64,000 bases of DNA from G965267425 sp965267425 (GTDB lineage: Bacteria; Bacteroidota; Bacteroidia; Flavobacteriales_E; Vicingaceae): positions 2,418,001 to 2,482,000 of the forward strand of contig OZ253959.1 of the NCBI GenBank assembly GCA_965267425.1. Direction: 5' to 3'. The position numbers and the translations under genes are program-made. The notes below the pieces were generated by a model that ran no database searches, was not told where the DNA came from, and saw nothing but the letters and a program-made list of their open reading frames with translations. Positions 44,547-53,940 of this stretch are shown here, in pieces (positions within the stretch are counted from its first letter, which is position 1; each line of letters opens with the position of its first letter).

Positions 44547-45086
44547 ATGAACAGAATATTATTGTCAGCTTGCAGCTTGATGATCTTGATTATCCTCAAT
44601 GGATTTAGCGGAGGAACGGAAAATAGTGAAACAGTAGTTGGACTGAATATTGGGAACAAAGCTCCTGAAATTACTTTACCCAGTCCAAATGGTGAAACCA
44701 TTGAATTGTCATCACTCAAAGGACAATTAGTACTCATTGATTTTTGGGCTTCATGGTGTCGTCCTTGTCGTATTGAAAACCCGAACGTGGTTTACGTTTA
44801 CAACAAGTACAAAGATTCCAAATTCAAAAATGCAAAAGGATTTACTGTTCTTGGTGTGTCACTGGATCGTTCAAATGAAAGTTGGGTTAATGCCATTAAA
44901 AGTGACGGTTTGGTTTGGCCATACCATGTGAGTGATTTAAAAATGTGGAACAACAAGGCTGCTACTACTTATAAAGTAGGTGCCATTCCGTCTAATTTTC
45001 TTGTTGATGGTGATGGAATTATTGTTGCTAAAAATTTACGAGGTCCTGCGCTGGAAAAGGCACTAAAGCGCCTGGTAAAAAACTAA
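44547..45086 (+). CDS. TlpA/ResA-like secreted thioredoxin-fold protein
   Basis: 179 residues. N-terminal signal peptide (MNRILLSACSLMILIILNGF), then an AhpC/TSA-like domain with GNKAPEITLPSPNGETIELS and the redox centre DFWASWCRPCRIENP (Cys71, Cys74). Late GAIPSNFLVDGDGIIV carries the cis-Pro. Probably periplasmic thiol reductase/peroxiredoxin-like. Single gene with its own predicted promoter. Confidence 0.85.
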   Translation: MNRILLSACSLMILIILNGFSGGTENSETVVGLNIGNKAPEITLPSPNGETIELSSLKGQLVLIDFWASWCRPCRIENPNVVYVYNKYKDSKFKNAKGFTVLGVSLDRSNESWVNAIKSDGLVWPYHVSDLKMWNNKAATTYKVGAIPSNFLVDGDGIIVAKNLRGPALEKALKRLVKN

Positions 45087-45109
45087 TCCAAAATACATCT
45101 TATCATAGT

Positions 45110-45129
45110 ATGACATGATGTTCTGTCAT
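45110..45129 (+). promoter_or_regulatory. Inverted repeat in the grpE leader
   Basis: ATGACA (45110-45115) and TGTCAT (45124-45129), 8 bases apart, 60 bp before grpE. It is not CIRCE and not a match to a known heat-shock operator. A second small repeat GCAA-N5-TTGC lies nearer the gene. Candidate operator, weak evidence. Confidence 0.25.
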
Positions 45130-45189
45130 TATGTCTGAATATAGGTTATGGCAAGTTTATTGCTATCCTAAAACGATTGTGTACAAATC

Positions 45190-45765
45190 ATGAAAAAAGA
45201 AATGAGTTCAGAAGAAGTTAAGGAAGAACTTTCTCCAGAAGAGTTGGAGAATCAAGAGGAAGTAAAGGACAAAGCGGAAGATTCTCAGGAAATTGAAGAG
45301 AATGATACAAAAGATTCCGATCCAACAACTGAATGGAAGGAAAAATTTCAGGATGTTAATGACAAGTATTTACGATTGTATTCTGAATTTGACAATTTCA
45401 GAAGAAGAACGCAAAAGGAAAAGCTGGATTTATATAAGACGGCAGGTGAAGACATTATGACAGCACTTCTTCCTGTATTGGATGATTTTGAAAGAGCTTT
45501 AAAATCCATCCAGGAAAGTGAAAAACAAACCATTGAGGGAGTCGAATTGATTCACAACAAGCTGATCAGTACGTTAAAAAAGCATGGACTTGAACCCATA
45601 GAATCATCTATCGGCAAAGTAATGGATGTTGATTTGCATGAGGCGGTAACCAAAATACCTGCGCCGAATAAAAAGATGAAAGGGAAGATAATTGATGAGG
45701 TAGAAAAAGGATATCGTCTGCACGATAAAGTGATCAGATTTACGAAAGTAGTAGTAGGAGAATAA
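45190..45765 (+). CDS. grpE: Nucleotide exchange factor GrpE
   Basis: 191 residues. Acidic disordered N-terminus (Glu-rich, about 1-50), long helix YLRLYSEFDNFRRRTQKEK and beta domain with KHGLEPIESSIGKVMDVDLH. Releases ADP from DnaK. One base behind its stop begins dnaJ; dnaK is not in the window. Confidence 0.96.
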   Translation: MKKEMSSEEVKEELSPEELENQEEVKDKAEDSQEIEENDTKDSDPTTEWKEKFQDVNDKYLRLYSEFDNFRRRTQKEKLDLYKTAGEDIMTALLPVLDDFERALKSIQESEKQTIEGVELIHNKLISTLKKHGLEPIESSIGKVMDVDLHEAVTKIPAPNKKMKGKIIDEVEKGYRLHDKVIRFTKVVVGE

Positions 45766-45766
45766 C

Positions 45767-46915
45767 ATGTCCAAAAGAGATTATTACGACATATTAGGTG
45801 TATCAAAAGGAGCAACGGAGGCTGAAATCAAAAAAGCTTACCGTAAGCAAGCGATTAAATTCCATCCTGATAAAAATCCTGGAAACAAAGAAGCCGAAGA
45901 GAAGTTTAAAGAAGCTGCGGAAGCCTACGAAGTATTGAGCAACCCTGAAAAGAAAAGCAGATATGACCAATTTGGTCATGCTGGAATGGGAGGTGCTGGT
46001 GGATTCAGTGGAAGCCACATGAATATGGATGACATATTCTCTCAATTCGGCGACATTTTCGGAAGTGCATTTGGAGGAGCGTTTGGTGGCTTTGGAGGTC
46101 AAAGCCAGGGACGTCGCGTCAATCGTGGATCGAATATTCGTGTCAAGGTGAAGATGGGCCTTGAAGAAGTGGTAAAAGGTGCCAACAAAAAAATAAAAGT
46201 CAACAAATTCGTTGGTTGTAAATCATGTTCTGGAACAGGTGCAGAAAAAGGCTCGGGATTTTCTACCTGTTCAACATGTCATGGTTCTGGTAGGGTAACA
46301 CGTGTGTCCAATACCATTTTGGGTCAAATGCAAACGGCCTCTACCTGCCCTACTTGTAGTGGTGAGGGAAGAACCATTTCCAACAAGTGTAACGAATGTA
46401 GAGGTGATGGGATCGTTAAGGATAATGAGATTGTTGAAATCAATATTCCTGCCGGAGTAGAAGATGGAATGCAACTTTCTGTTTCAGGTAAAGGAAATGC
46501 AGGTCCTCGAGGTGGTATCAACGGAGATTTGATTGTGTTGATAGAGGAAGTTGAGGATAGTGAATTGAGAAGAGATGGCAACAATCTGTGGTATGATATG
46601 TTCATCAGTTTTGCGGATGCTGTATTGGGAACATCTATCGAAATTCCCACAGTTGAAGGCAAAGCCAAGATAAAAATTGCCCCAGGTACTCAAGGTGGTA
46701 AGGTATTGAGACTGCGAGGAAAAGGAGTTCCTGATATCAACGGTTATGGCCGAGGAGATTTATTGGTCAACATCAACGTTTGGACACCTCAGCAATTGAG
46801 CAAGGATGAAAAATCCATGGTGGAAAAATTAAAGAACTCGGACAATTTTAAACCCAATCCTACTTCCAAAGACAAAGGATGGTTCGAAAGAATCAGAGAG
46901 CATTTCAGACAGTAA
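45767..46915 (+). CDS. dnaJ: Chaperone protein DnaJ
   Basis: 382 residues, type I Hsp40. J domain with FHPDKNPGN (HPD), Gly/Phe-rich linker (about 75-118), four zinc repeats CKSCSGTG, CSTCHGSG, CPTCSGEG and CNECRGDG, and C-terminal substrate domains. All eight cysteines present. AGGAG stands nine bases before ATG. In operon with grpE. Confidence 0.98.
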   Translation: MSKRDYYDILGVSKGATEAEIKKAYRKQAIKFHPDKNPGNKEAEEKFKEAAEAYEVLSNPEKKSRYDQFGHAGMGGAGGFSGSHMNMDDIFSQFGDIFGSAFGGAFGGFGGQSQGRRVNRGSNIRVKVKMGLEEVVKGANKKIKVNKFVGCKSCSGTGAEKGSGFSTCSTCHGSGRVTRVSNTILGQMQTASTCPTCSGEGRTISNKCNECRGDGIVKDNEIVEINIPAGVEDGMQLSVSGKGNAGPRGGINGDLIVLIEEVEDSELRRDGNNLWYDMFISFADAVLGTSIEIPTVEGKAKIKIAPGTQGGKVLRLRGKGVPDINGYGRGDLLVNINVWTPQQLSKDEKSMVEKLKNSDNFKPNPTSKDKGWFERIREHFRQ

Positions 46916-46930
46916 CATTTTTTAACAAAT

Positions 46931-46965
46931 AAGCGTCCAGAACATCGGGCGCTTTTTTGTTATTT
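46931..46965 (+). terminator. Terminator after grpE-dnaJ
   Basis: AAGCGTCC (46931-46938) pairs with GGGCGCTT (46947-46954) with one T-G pair, loop of eight, then TTTTGTTATTTT. It separates the chaperone operon from the ABC transporter genes. Confidence 0.75.
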
Positions 46966-46976
46966 TAGCCTCCGTA

Positions 46977-47906
46977 ATGCTCACCTGCAAAAATATAACC
47001 AAGTCTTATGCGGCACATGTTGCATTGCGCGATGTCAGCATAGACATTCCTGAAAAAAGTGTTTTTGGGCTGTTGGGTCCAAACGGTGCAGGAAAAACAT
47101 CCCTCATTCGAATTATCAATATGATCACTGCACCTGATTCGGGTGAAATTTTGTTCAATAAAAAACCCCTCAATCCAGCGCATATTTTTGACATTGGATA
47201 CCTTCCGGAAGAAAGAGGTCTCTACAGGAAAATGAAAGTTGGTGAGCAGGCTTTATATCTTGCCCGGTTGAAAGGAATGGATAAGTCAGAGGCCAACAAG
47301 CGACTTAAATATTGGTTCGAAAAATTTGAAATTCAAGCTTGGTGGAATAAAAAGGTGGAAGAGCTATCCAAAGGGATGCAACAAAAAATCCAGTTCATTA
47401 CCACAGTGCTTCACAAGCCTAAATTATTAATTCTCGATGAGCCTTTCAGTGGATTTGATCCCATCAATGTGGATTTAATCAAAAACGAAATTCTTCAGTT
47501 GCGAGAAGAAGGAGCAACCGTCATCTTTTCTACACATAATATGGGTTCGGTAGAGGAAATTTGCGATAACATTGCACTTATCAATGGTTCTCAAAAAATT
47601 CTTGATGGACCGGTAAAAGAAATTCGAAATGCCTATCGTTCCAATGTTTATGAAATCATATTCAAAGGCAATATGGTTGGTTTTGCCAATTCACTGTGGA
47701 CAGGCGGAGAAATTCTCGAATCCAAGGAGGAAGACAACTTAAACATTGTCAAAATCAAATTAGGCGAACAAATTTCGACCAATAAACTTCTGGAAGTCCT
47801 TTTACCTTCGGTTGAAATAAAGGGAATTCGTGAAATTCTACCTTCTATGAATGACATATTTATTCAGAAGGTGAATGAAATCAATCAAATTCAGGAGGAA
47901 GGGTGA
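46977..47906 (+). CDS. ABC transporter ATP-binding protein (NatA-like)
   Basis: 309 residues. Walker A GPNGAGKT (34-41), Q-loop region, signature LSKGMQQKIQF, Walker B LLILDEPFSGFDP, switch His in IFSTHNM. The C-terminal ~90 residues are the extension seen in CcmA/NatA-type subunits of ABC-2 exporters. It pairs with the permease whose GTG start overlaps its stop by 4 bp. Substrate unknown; may be sodium, a drug or a lipid. Confidence 0.9.
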   Translation: MLTCKNITKSYAAHVALRDVSIDIPEKSVFGLLGPNGAGKTSLIRIINMITAPDSGEILFNKKPLNPAHIFDIGYLPEERGLYRKMKVGEQALYLARLKGMDKSEANKRLKYWFEKFEIQAWWNKKVEELSKGMQQKIQFITTVLHKPKLLILDEPFSGFDPINVDLIKNEILQLREEGATVIFSTHNMGSVEEICDNIALINGSQKILDGPVKEIRNAYRSNVYEIIFKGNMVGFANSLWTGGEILESKEEDNLNIVKIKLGEQISTNKLLEVLLPSVEIKGIREILPSMNDIFIQKVNEINQIQEEG

Positions 47907-49225
47907 AAAAAATTGGCATCATAATTCGTAGGGAATACCTGAGTCGTGTGAAAAAACCGTCCTTCATCATCATGACGATTATTGGTCCATTGTTGATTGC
48001 CGGTATTATGATTGTACCTATCTGGCTCACATTAAAGGATGTAGATTTACAAATTATACAGGTGGTTGATGAAACTCATGCGTTCTACGGAGAACTGGAA
48101 AATTCATCAAACATGATGTTTGAGTATTCTGAAGATCAAATTGTTGACGCCAAGAAAAACTTTTACAATACAAAGTACACATCCATATTATACATTCCTT
48201 ACAACGCGTATAGCGTGCCATCGACTATACGGTTGTTCTTTAAAAAACAACCCAGTTTCAAGACTTTAAAAAGAATCAATTCAGCAATAGCAGACCGAAT
48301 TGAAACGGATAGAATCAAGCTGAAGTTTAATTTGGACAAAAAAGATTTAGAAGGCGTTAAGCCTGATATTGATATTGTCACGGTTAATTTAGATGAAAAA
48401 GGAAATGAAAAGGAATCTGAATTTGGTCTTGAAGCAGGTGTAGGTTTTTTCTGTGCCATATCCATTTACTTCTTCATATTCATGTATACCGTTCAGGTGA
48501 TGAGAGGAGTACTTGAAGAAAAGACAAATAGAATTGTCGAAATCATTATTTCTTCTGTTAAACCGTTCCAGCTCATGGCTGGAAAAATCATTGGCATAGC
48601 ATTTGTCGGCCTGACACAGTTTTTGCTGATAATGGTACTTTCTGGAGTATTGGTTTTGGGTTTTCAATTTTATCTGACTACTCAGATGGGTGATGTCAAT
48701 ACAATGTTAAATACAGAGCAACTAGAACAAATTACGGATGATGGTGATGACATAAATGCAGAAAATCTATTTGCGGAATTGTCAGGGAAATTGGAACAAA
48801 TGAATTTTACAGTTCTCATTTTTACTTACCTGATTTATTTTATTGGAGGCTATTTATTGTATGCGGCGCTTTTTGCTGCCATTGGATCTGCAGTTGACAG
48901 TGAATCTGACACGCAGCAGTTTATGCTTCCTTTAACTGCACCACTCATTTTGGCCATTGCCATGGCGCAAAGCATTGTTGCCAATCCTGATGGCGCATTA
49001 TCCTTTTGGATGTCGATGATTCCCTTTACTTCGCCAATTGTTATGATGGTGAGAATTCCGTTTGGTGTCCATTATTCAGAAGTGCTAATTTCGATAACGT
49101 TATTAATTGGTGCTTTCATCTTTACTACCTGGATTTCAGGAAAAATTTACCGAACAGGAATATTAATGTACGGGAAAAAAGCAAGTTACAGGGAGTTGTG
49201 GAAATGGCTATTTTATAAATCGTAA
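47903..49225 (+). CDS. ABC-2 type transporter permease (NatB-like)
   Basis: 440 residues from GTG 47903, which sits in a GTGA overlap and has a strong Shine-Dalgarno, AGGAGGA, ten bases upstream. One N-terminal transmembrane helix, a ~150-residue extracytoplasmic domain, then five to six C-terminal helices with MRGVLEEKTNRIVEIIISSV, the hallmark of the ABC2_membrane_3 family. Acidic insert near residues 265-300. Two bases behind it begins the NtrC-like regulator. Confidence 0.87.
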   Translation: MKKIGIIIRREYLSRVKKPSFIIMTIIGPLLIAGIMIVPIWLTLKDVDLQIIQVVDETHAFYGELENSSNMMFEYSEDQIVDAKKNFYNTKYTSILYIPYNAYSVPSTIRLFFKKQPSFKTLKRINSAIADRIETDRIKLKFNLDKKDLEGVKPDIDIVTVNLDEKGNEKESEFGLEAGVGFFCAISIYFFIFMYTVQVMRGVLEEKTNRIVEIIISSVKPFQLMAGKIIGIAFVGLTQFLLIMVLSGVLVLGFQFYLTTQMGDVNTMLNTEQLEQITDDGDDINAENLFAELSGKLEQMNFTVLIFTYLIYFIGGYLLYAALFAAIGSAVDSESDTQQFMLPLTAPLILAIAMAQSIVANPDGALSFWMSMIPFTSPIVMMVRIPFGVHYSEVLISITLLIGAFIFTTWISGKIYRTGILMYGKKASYRELWKWLFYKS

Positions 49226-49227
49226 TC

Positions 49228-50394
49228 ATGGCAAAAGTATTGGTAATTGATGATGAGCGTTCCATACGCAGATCACTTCGAGAAATTCTCGAATATGAAA
49301 AATTTGAAGTCATGGAGGCTGAAGATGCGAAACAAGCCTTGTCGTTGTTAGAATCGAATAAATTTGAGTTGATTTTATGTGATGTGAAAATGCCTGGAAT
49401 GGACGGCATGGAGTTATTGGATCAATTGATGAATCAATCCGTTGACATTCCTGTGATTATGATTTCAGGACATGGAAGCATAGACAATGCTGTTGAAGCC
49501 ATCAAAAAAGGAGCATATGATTTCATTGAGAAACCCTTAGATCTAAATCGACTGTTGGTGAGTATTCGCAATGGCATGGATAGAACAGAGTTGGTAAAGG
49601 AGACAAAAGAACTCAAAAGAAAGATTCAGAAAAAATCAAATACCGACATCATTGGTGATTCTCCTGCCATTTCCGAAGTGAAAAAAATGATAGAAAAGGT
49701 AGCACCGTCGGATTCAAGGGTATTGGTATTGGGTCAGAATGGTACAGGAAAAGAACTGGTGGCAAGAAGTCTTCACGAAAATTCTTCCAGATCCACAGGA
49801 CCATTTATCGAAGTGAACTGCGCTGCTATCCCATCAGAACTTATTGAAAGTGAATTATTTGGCCATGAAAAAGGGTCATTTACGTCTGCCATCAAACAAA
49901 AGAAAGGCAAATTTGAATTAGCCGATGGAGGAACCTTGTTTCTTGATGAAATTGGGGATATGAGTTTAAATGCCCAGGCCAAAGTATTGCGTGCATTGCA
50001 GGAAAATGAAATTACACGTGTAGGGGGAGATAAAAGTATCAAAGTAAATGTCCGGCTTGTGGCTGCTACGAATAAGGATTTAAAACAAGCCATTGAAGAA
50101 AAGCTATTTCGGGAGGATTTGTATCATCGATTAGCGGTGATTGTTATAGACGTTCCTGCGCTCAACGAAAGAAAAGATGATATCCCTTTGTTGGTAGATC
50201 ATTTTCTGGATCTTATTTCTAAAGATCAAAACATTGCAAAAAAGAAATTTGATGCCAAAGCGTTAGAAGCGCTAAAGAAAATGAACTGGTCAGGCAACGT
50301 TCGCGAATTGGCCAATGTTGTAGAGCGACTCATTATTTTGTGCGATAAAAACATTTCTGAGAAAGACGTTAAACAATACGTCATACCTTCCTGA
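49228..50394 (+). CDS. NtrC-like response regulator (receiver plus AAA+) lacking a DNA-binding domain
   Basis: 388 residues. Receiver domain 1-120 with acid pocket Asp8/Asp9, phospho-acceptor Asp52 (LCDVKMPGMDG) and Lys102. AAA+ domain 140-388: Walker A GQNGTGK (169-175), Walker B GTLFLDE (235-241), REDLYHRL arginine-finger region, and NWSGNVREL. The sigma-54 contact loop, normally GAFTGA, is GSFTSA (216-221), with a Ser at the conserved fifth Gly. The protein ends VKQYVIPS with no Fis-type helix-turn-helix. It may still act on RNA polymerase from solution, or not contact sigma-54 at all. Probably co-transcribed with the ABC exporter; no histidine kinase is nearby. Confidence 0.9.
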   Translation: MAKVLVIDDERSIRRSLREILEYEKFEVMEAEDAKQALSLLESNKFELILCDVKMPGMDGMELLDQLMNQSVDIPVIMISGHGSIDNAVEAIKKGAYDFIEKPLDLNRLLVSIRNGMDRTELVKETKELKRKIQKKSNTDIIGDSPAISEVKKMIEKVAPSDSRVLVLGQNGTGKELVARSLHENSSRSTGPFIEVNCAAIPSELIESELFGHEKGSFTSAIKQKKGKFELADGGTLFLDEIGDMSLNAQAKVLRALQENEITRVGGDKSIKVNVRLVAATNKDLKQAIEEKLFREDLYHRLAVIVIDVPALNERKDDIPLLVDHFLDLISKDQNIAKKKFDAKALEALKKMNWSGNVRELANVVERLIILCDKNISEKDVKQYVIPS

Positions 50395-50442
50395 ATCATT
50401 CGAATCATACTTTTCGTATTTTCGAACCTTTAAAATAGAACT

Positions 50443-52479
50443 ATGAGAATTTATCCCCTCCTCATCGGTATAGCCGTATTATCTGTATCGTGTATGAATC
50501 AAAACGATTCAAAACAAAATGATACCATCAAAGACATGTTCCCCATTTCGTATATGGACACCACCATATCTCCTTGTGAAAACTTCAATCAATATGCCAT
50601 TGGTGGATGGAAAAAAGACAATCCTGTGCCTGAAACAGAGTCCAGGTGGAGTAGTTTCAATATACTATTTGAAGAAAACAATGAAAGGTTAAAGGTCATT
50701 TTAGAAGACCTGAAAGGCAAAAATCATGAACAAGGAAGCACAGAGCAAATGGTTGGCGATTTTTACACTGCAGCTTTGGATTCCATTGTAGTCGAAGATC
50801 GAGGCATCGAACCCATAGCACCATTATTGAAAAAGATAGATGATCTTAACAACATTGCCGAGCTGCCTGCATTGTTTGCAGATTTGGGACAATACAGCAG
50901 TCCGGAGCCCTTTGGATTTTATGTTGGTCAAGATGATAAAGACAGTGAAGCCTATATTGCTCATTTCTATCAAGGCGGCTTAGGACTTCCTGATAAGGAC
51001 TATTATTTAAGGGAAGATGAAAAGAGTTTAGCAATCAAGAAAGCTTATGAAGAATATTTGATCAAGCTTTTCGAATTGGCAAGTATTGAAGATGCTGAGA
51101 AATTCGCACCGTTGATAGTAAAATTAGAAACGGCCATTGCTGAATCTCATATGAGTAGACAAGACCGTCGTATTCCGGAATTGACGTACAATAAAATGAC
51201 ATTTACTGATTTTGATGCACAATGTTCGAATTTTAACTGGCAAGAAATGTTTGATGCCATGGAAGTAAAAGGGTTGAATGATATCATTGTTTCTCAACCT
51301 GATTTCTTTAAAAAATGGAACGAGCTGTTAGCAACTGTCAATCTTGAAGAATGGAAAATGTATTTTAAAGCCAGGATCTTACGATCCTTTGCAACCTACT
51401 TGACCAGTGATTTTGAAATGGCTCATTTTGACTTCTATGGACGTACGTTGAGAGGTACGAAAACCATGAAACCAAGATGGAAAAGAGCCATGAGCGCCAC
51501 CAATCGTCGGTTAGGACAGCCATTGGGTAAGTTATTTGTAGAAAAACACTTTGATGCATCCAGTAAGCAACATATTGAACAAATGGTAGAAAATCTGAGA
51601 AGTGCCTACAAAAGTCGTATTGAACAACTGGATTGGATGAGTGAGGAAACTAAAAAACAAGCCATGATAAAATTGGCTTCTTTTGGCTACAAAATAGGGT
51701 ACCCGGATAAGTGGAAAGACTATTCAAGTGTCACCATTGTTTCCGATAATCCTGTTGCTAATATCATGGCTGTTAATCAATTTGAATTCAGGTATATGGT
51801 GAATAAATTAGGTCAGCCTGTTGACAGAGATGAGTGGCATATGACTCCACAAATGGTGAATGCATATTACAGTTCAAGTATGAATGAAATTGTCTTCCCT
51901 GCTGGTATTCTTCAACCGCCTTTTTATAATGCTGAAGCTGATGATGCCATGAATTATGGTGGAATTGGTGCAGTAATCGGCCATGAATTCACACATGGGT
52001 TTGATGATCAAGGTTCAAAATACAATGGTGAAGGAAATTTGAAAAGCTGGTGGACATCAGAAGACAGCAGCAGATTTGTTGAACGAACATCGGTTATTGT
52101 GAATCAGTTTAATGGATACGAAGTGTTAGACAGCGTTTTCGTAAATGGTCAATTGACACTTGGAGAAAACATTGCAGATTTTGGTGGACTCACCATGGCA
52201 TATTATGCATTGGAAGAATCCTTAAAAGGTAAAGAAATGCCAGCTGACATTGGAGGATTCAATTATAAGCAGCGTTTTTTCCTAGGATGGGCAAATGTGT
52301 GGAAAATGAATACCACAGAAGAAGAGTTAAGAAGAAGAATTATTACGGATTCACATTCTCCAGGTACCTATCGAATATTGGGGCCACTTTCCAACATGCC
52401 TGAATTTCATGAAGCATTTAATTGTGCTGAAGGAGATAATATGTATCGAAATGATGGTGAAAGGGCAAAGGTTTGGTAA
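50443..52479 (+). CDS. M13-family (neprilysin-like) zinc metallopeptidase lipoprotein
   Basis: 678 residues. Lipobox LSVSC near residue 17 suggests a lipid-anchored outer-membrane or periplasmic protein. The peptidase active site is GHEFTHGF (His514, Glu515, His518) with the third ligand in ENIADFGG (Glu575; Asp579). The N-terminal ~470 residues form the M13_N cap that limits access to short peptides. Likely degrades peptides in the periplasm. 48 bp behind the regulator gene; its stop overlaps the FAD enzyme's start. Confidence 0.93.
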   Translation: MRIYPLLIGIAVLSVSCMNQNDSKQNDTIKDMFPISYMDTTISPCENFNQYAIGGWKKDNPVPETESRWSSFNILFEENNERLKVILEDLKGKNHEQGSTEQMVGDFYTAALDSIVVEDRGIEPIAPLLKKIDDLNNIAELPALFADLGQYSSPEPFGFYVGQDDKDSEAYIAHFYQGGLGLPDKDYYLREDEKSLAIKKAYEEYLIKLFELASIEDAEKFAPLIVKLETAIAESHMSRQDRRIPELTYNKMTFTDFDAQCSNFNWQEMFDAMEVKGLNDIIVSQPDFFKKWNELLATVNLEEWKMYFKARILRSFATYLTSDFEMAHFDFYGRTLRGTKTMKPRWKRAMSATNRRLGQPLGKLFVEKHFDASSKQHIEQMVENLRSAYKSRIEQLDWMSEETKKQAMIKLASFGYKIGYPDKWKDYSSVTIVSDNPVANIMAVNQFEFRYMVNKLGQPVDRDEWHMTPQMVNAYYSSSMNEIVFPAGILQPPFYNAEADDAMNYGGIGAVIGHEFTHGFDDQGSKYNGEGNLKSWWTSEDSSRFVERTSVIVNQFNGYEVLDSVFVNGQLTLGENIADFGGLTMAYYALEESLKGKEMPADIGGFNYKQRFFLGWANVWKMNTTEEELRRRIITDSHSPGTYRILGPLSNMPEFHEAFNCAEGDNMYRNDGERAKVW

Positions 52480-53939
52480 CGGACAACCATTCTAATCCTT
52501 CTTTAGCATCTTCTGAAGAGTCAATTAAAAAGGTTCTTGTCATTGGTGCTGGTCCGGCAGGATTGGCGTGCGCTTATGAGCTCAGCAAAAGAGGAATTGA
52601 AGTTGTTGTGTTGGAATCATCCGACACCGTTGGTGGAATGGCCAAGTCCATTGACCTCTGGGGACAACGTGTTGATTTAGGACCTCATCGTTTTTTTTCC
52701 AAAGCCAATCGCATTAACAATTTCTTCAAAGAGTTAGTGGTTGAGGATTATGTCATGATCCAACGACTTACCAGAATATTTTACAAACGTCGATTTTTCA
52801 AATACCCCTTGCAGCTGAGTAATGTATTGACCAATCTTCCTTTGTTGGTAATATTTAAAATCCTATTGGACTATTCTTACCGAAGAATTATTCCTGTTAA
52901 AAATCCAGATTCATTTGAAAAGTGGATAATCAACCGATTTGGAAAAAAGCTCTTTGAAACATTTTTTAAAAGTTATTCTGAAAAACTTTGGGGAATTCCT
53001 TGTGATAAAATTGATGCGGATTGGGCTGCCCAACGAATCAAATCGCTTTCGTTATTGGAAGCCGTAAAGTCTGCCATATTTCAAAACAAAGGAAATAAAC
53101 ATGCCACATTGGTGGATCAATTTGCGTATCCCAAAACGGGAAGTGGGTTATTGTATGAAAATGCCAAAAAACGCATCGAGGAATTGAACGGAAAAATTCA
53201 CTTCGGAAAACGTGTTACAAGTATTATAACAAATGAATCCAATGATGTCGTTGGCGTTGCATGTGGAGATGAAGAATGGACCGCAGATCACATCGTCAGT
53301 ACTATGCCACTTACATTTTTAATCAAAGGGCTGCCAGATGTTCCAGAAGGAGTCAAGCTTGCAAGTGATCAATTGTATTTCAGGAACACCATTTTGGTAT
53401 ATCTTGAAATTGACTCCGTTGATCTCTTTGAAGACAATTGGCTATATATCCATTCACCGGATGTGCTTACCGGAAGAATAACCAATTTCAGGAATTGGTC
53501 GCCACATTTGTATGAAGGTTCGAATCATTCAATTATTTGCCTGGAATATTGGTGTTTTGATAAAGACAATATTTGGTCTTGGAATAATGAACAATTGGGT
53601 GAACTGGCCAAAACTGAAATAGGTAAGATTGGCTTAATTCCTGAAACAGCAAATGTTCTCAATTATCATATCGAACGAGTGGCAAGGTGCTACCCAGTGT
53701 ACGAAACCGGTTATAAAAAGCATCTCGATATTGTGGTTGATTACATGAAAACCGTCAAAGGTGTCACACCTATAGGAAGGTATGGGTCATTCAAATACAA
53801 TAACCAGGACCATTCCATACTTATGGGGTTGCTTGCTGCAGAACAATTAGGAAATCAAGAGATTCCCGACTTATGGTCCATCAATACAGATACTGAATAT
53901 CAAGAAGAAGGAAAGATCAAAGACGTATTATTGCAGTGA
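52473..53939 (+). CDS. FAD-dependent oxidoreductase (amine-oxidase / UDP-galactopyranose-mutase-like)
   Basis: 488 residues from TTG 52473, the only start codon before the conserved Rossmann strand; it overlaps the M13 gene by 7 bp. FAD site VLVIGAGPAGLACAYEL (21-37; GxGxxG at 25-30) and a second FAD strand VVVLESSDTVGGMAKS. DLGPHRFF resembles the GPH motif of UDP-galactopyranose mutases; KTGSGLLYENAKKRIEE resembles protoporphyrinogen-oxidase-like enzymes. Substrate cannot be told apart. It runs into alaS convergently with a one-base gap. Confidence 0.8.
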   Translation: MVTDNHSNPSLASSEESIKKVLVIGAGPAGLACAYELSKRGIEVVVLESSDTVGGMAKSIDLWGQRVDLGPHRFFSKANRINNFFKELVVEDYVMIQRLTRIFYKRRFFKYPLQLSNVLTNLPLLVIFKILLDYSYRRIIPVKNPDSFEKWIINRFGKKLFETFFKSYSEKLWGIPCDKIDADWAAQRIKSLSLLEAVKSAIFQNKGNKHATLVDQFAYPKTGSGLLYENAKKRIEELNGKIHFGKRVTSIITNESNDVVGVACGDEEWTADHIVSTMPLTFLIKGLPDVPEGVKLASDQLYFRNTILVYLEIDSVDLFEDNWLYIHSPDVLTGRITNFRNWSPHLYEGSNHSIICLEYWCFDKDNIWSWNNEQLGELAKTEIGKIGLIPETANVLNYHIERVARCYPVYETGYKKHLDIVVDYMKTVKGVTPIGRYGSFKYNNQDHSILMGLLAAEQLGNQEIPDLWSINTDTEYQEEGKIKDVLLQ

Positions 53940-53940
53940 T

